Assembly: GCA_003484685.1 (NCBI GenBank)
Contig: DNBB01000041.1
Span: forward strand, 19,651 to 26,043
From: Candidatus Babelota bacterium
Lineage (GTDB): Bacteria > Babelota > Babeliae > Babelales > Babelaceae
Direction of reading: 5' to 3'
DNA length: 6,393 nt
This document shows positions 6,301-6,393 of the stretch, piece by piece. The position numbers and the translations under genes are program-made. Below the pieces are notes generated by a model that was not told where the DNA came from, ran no database searches, and saw only the letters and a list, made by a program, of their open reading frames with translations. How positions within the stretch are numbered: position 1 is the stretch's first letter; each line of letters starts with the position of its first letter.

Positions 6301-6393
6301 ATCAAAACGCTCTAATAACAATTTTTGCCGCTCCGCCCGTCCAGTATTTTGAGTTTTTAACCGATCAAGCTCTTTCTTTACATATTCCTTATT
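3367..6393 (-). CDS. Large unrecognised helical protein with acidic C-terminus, N-terminus outside window
   Basis: I do not recognise this family. The frame runs from the window edge to TAA at 3369-3367, giving at least 1008 residues. A TTG at 6321-6319 could be read as a start, but the 24 codons upstream of it are open and encode a charged helix (KEYVKKELDRLK) with no stop and no ATG, so I take the gene as 5'-truncated here. The product looks soluble: no long hydrophobic segment is visible. Most of it reads as amphipathic helices. The last third (encoded about 3450-4700) is a succession of helix pairs with patterned Leu/Ile/Phe, suggesting a HEAT/ARM-like solenoid. A short middle stretch (around 5070-5170) alternates like beta strands, with IQVHWSPEKKVLVSLHFYG. 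The final 22 residues are rich in Asp/Glu with no Lys or Arg and end in NDDDE. No catalytic motif is evident, and whether it is exported cannot be judged. It converges on the ligase gene and has no visible partner. Confidence 0.75.
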   Translation of the reverse strand, partial: NKEYVKKELDRLKTQNTGRAERQKLLLERFDYAINYQQPDNEIINGFSVALFGKSRLAEKRARKAANNVPLDDYAVEYLKLAEYALTPDLAKKWRDFILQDLAAASSEKKNTFLEFFAQIGRAHMLETWLHAVFATRKSLEEILDDYQDVDRAFIQKLIQMQALVEATSLEGLGDPKSFFKIWEYFKGSIIDYFISEEFGNQFLKSGQTGRIIALAVMRRLVDLFDLGLKTMSRSSLFQVVKDSDTNKLVQQRIIQDHDKGAAFVLMLQKYLVLLDVWWDLYNSVSLVLTQEKAPGYFYKMRDIGVLQNILKKKNIGIRQKDFESTGFNVTRGLIGYREGYAKGPESLEDLFTAIHQNLLSLLSYITKTVVGDAFLPDQLKPLHQKIMQFDRASLVGFAFNTGSLDLFYNWPQMVHSAFIQVHWSPEKKVLVSLHFYGVRDERWQRLSELAVLYSLKNELLPENNQVFQYGMDLAWIIDQSNPKEVDRLSNVMIAMSDESHMPISPTEFAQKNVPLKYWLFYPDMGSKEYSDSMVKSADTDTLTALRKKLLYDTDFQKRSIKKFDKSFTESSVARTIVTLWNEEAQRDPNARKDLLDFAEEHLLGEEGFFRDVAYALLKDAVGKNIAGSQKALVRGLSFWLRGEAHKYLSSQVIRAVGLLPDADFIQYVFELWEHRVELKNAKDFVFVNALISSFVSRKLPELQQSTCFDKLHDLLKKVDSPKIVKNLAGTYSTLITYLNSGENSWFFESANRVNATVIDAVDVAQRGSLVTPEKYTAELWQALFDISSRIDSSNRENIINAFLTLIKNVKSESIALAFKTFAEVFPQFLSIIKENERGVMLESIAQALTVVFNLVKPDVFDPALFRVVETALAVAIDKATQNFVIKMLALWGDSMDKNHQGAFIEFYEVVLVLRYFEKLSRDMQKSLLSQFFYYAEQDWLITALVDTESVDALSDIEASGISKELGFVDLADKINTLKAKVSIIGETDSDATVSDDDYSYLDNDDDE

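Noticed and set aside
6319..6321. TTG as the true start of the large minus-strand gene
   Set aside because: The frame stays open for all 24 codons upstream to the window edge and encodes a plausible charged helix; the nearest SD-like GGAG is nine bases away. The gene most likely begins outside the window.

Overview
The window comes from a bacterium with peptidoglycan and amino-acid ABC transport. It is moderately AT-rich by eye and has tightly packed genes with short intergenic gaps. It holds four protein genes: the end of one (+), one complete (-), one complete (+), and one large gene (-) that runs off the right edge. I see no tRNA, rRNA, CRISPR array or insertion sequence. Lineage cannot be fixed from this sequence alone. 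Orn is typical of Proteobacteria and some other phyla. A double-length D-Ala-D-Ala ligase beside a very large unrecognised helical protein would suit a poorly characterised, perhaps host-associated, Gram-negative-type lineage; this is a low-confidence inference.

Layout: (1) positions 1-180 (+) are the C-terminus of a family-3 periplasmic amino-acid-binding protein. A strong intrinsic terminator (306-338) follows it, after a 125-base spacer holding a promoter-like element and a perfect 24-bp palindrome. (2) Positions 337-894 (-) are oligoribonuclease (orn), converging on the binding-protein gene. (3) A short AT-rich divergent promoter region (about 925-990) separates orn from (4) a 741-codon gene (994-3219, +) encoding two complete D-alanine-D-alanine ligase modules in one chain. 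(5) A convergent spacer (3220-3366) carries two hairpins. (6) Positions 3367-6393 (-) are an unrecognised, mostly helical protein of at least 1008 residues with a very acidic C-terminus. Its reading frame stays open to the window edge, so its start is not in view.

The most notable item is the tandem ligase. Read against E. coli DdlB, the N-terminal half keeps the canonical ATP loop and the catalytic Glu/Ser/Tyr set but has an altered metal-binding end. The C-terminal half keeps the canonical metal-binding end but has a degraded ATP loop (Ser to Cys, Gly to Met) and Phe in place of the catalytic Tyr. This reciprocal pattern suggests a single-chain pseudo-dimer with specialised halves, or one half with changed substrate choice. 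The other genes do not form an obvious pathway with it. Only the orn/ligase pair may share regulatory DNA.
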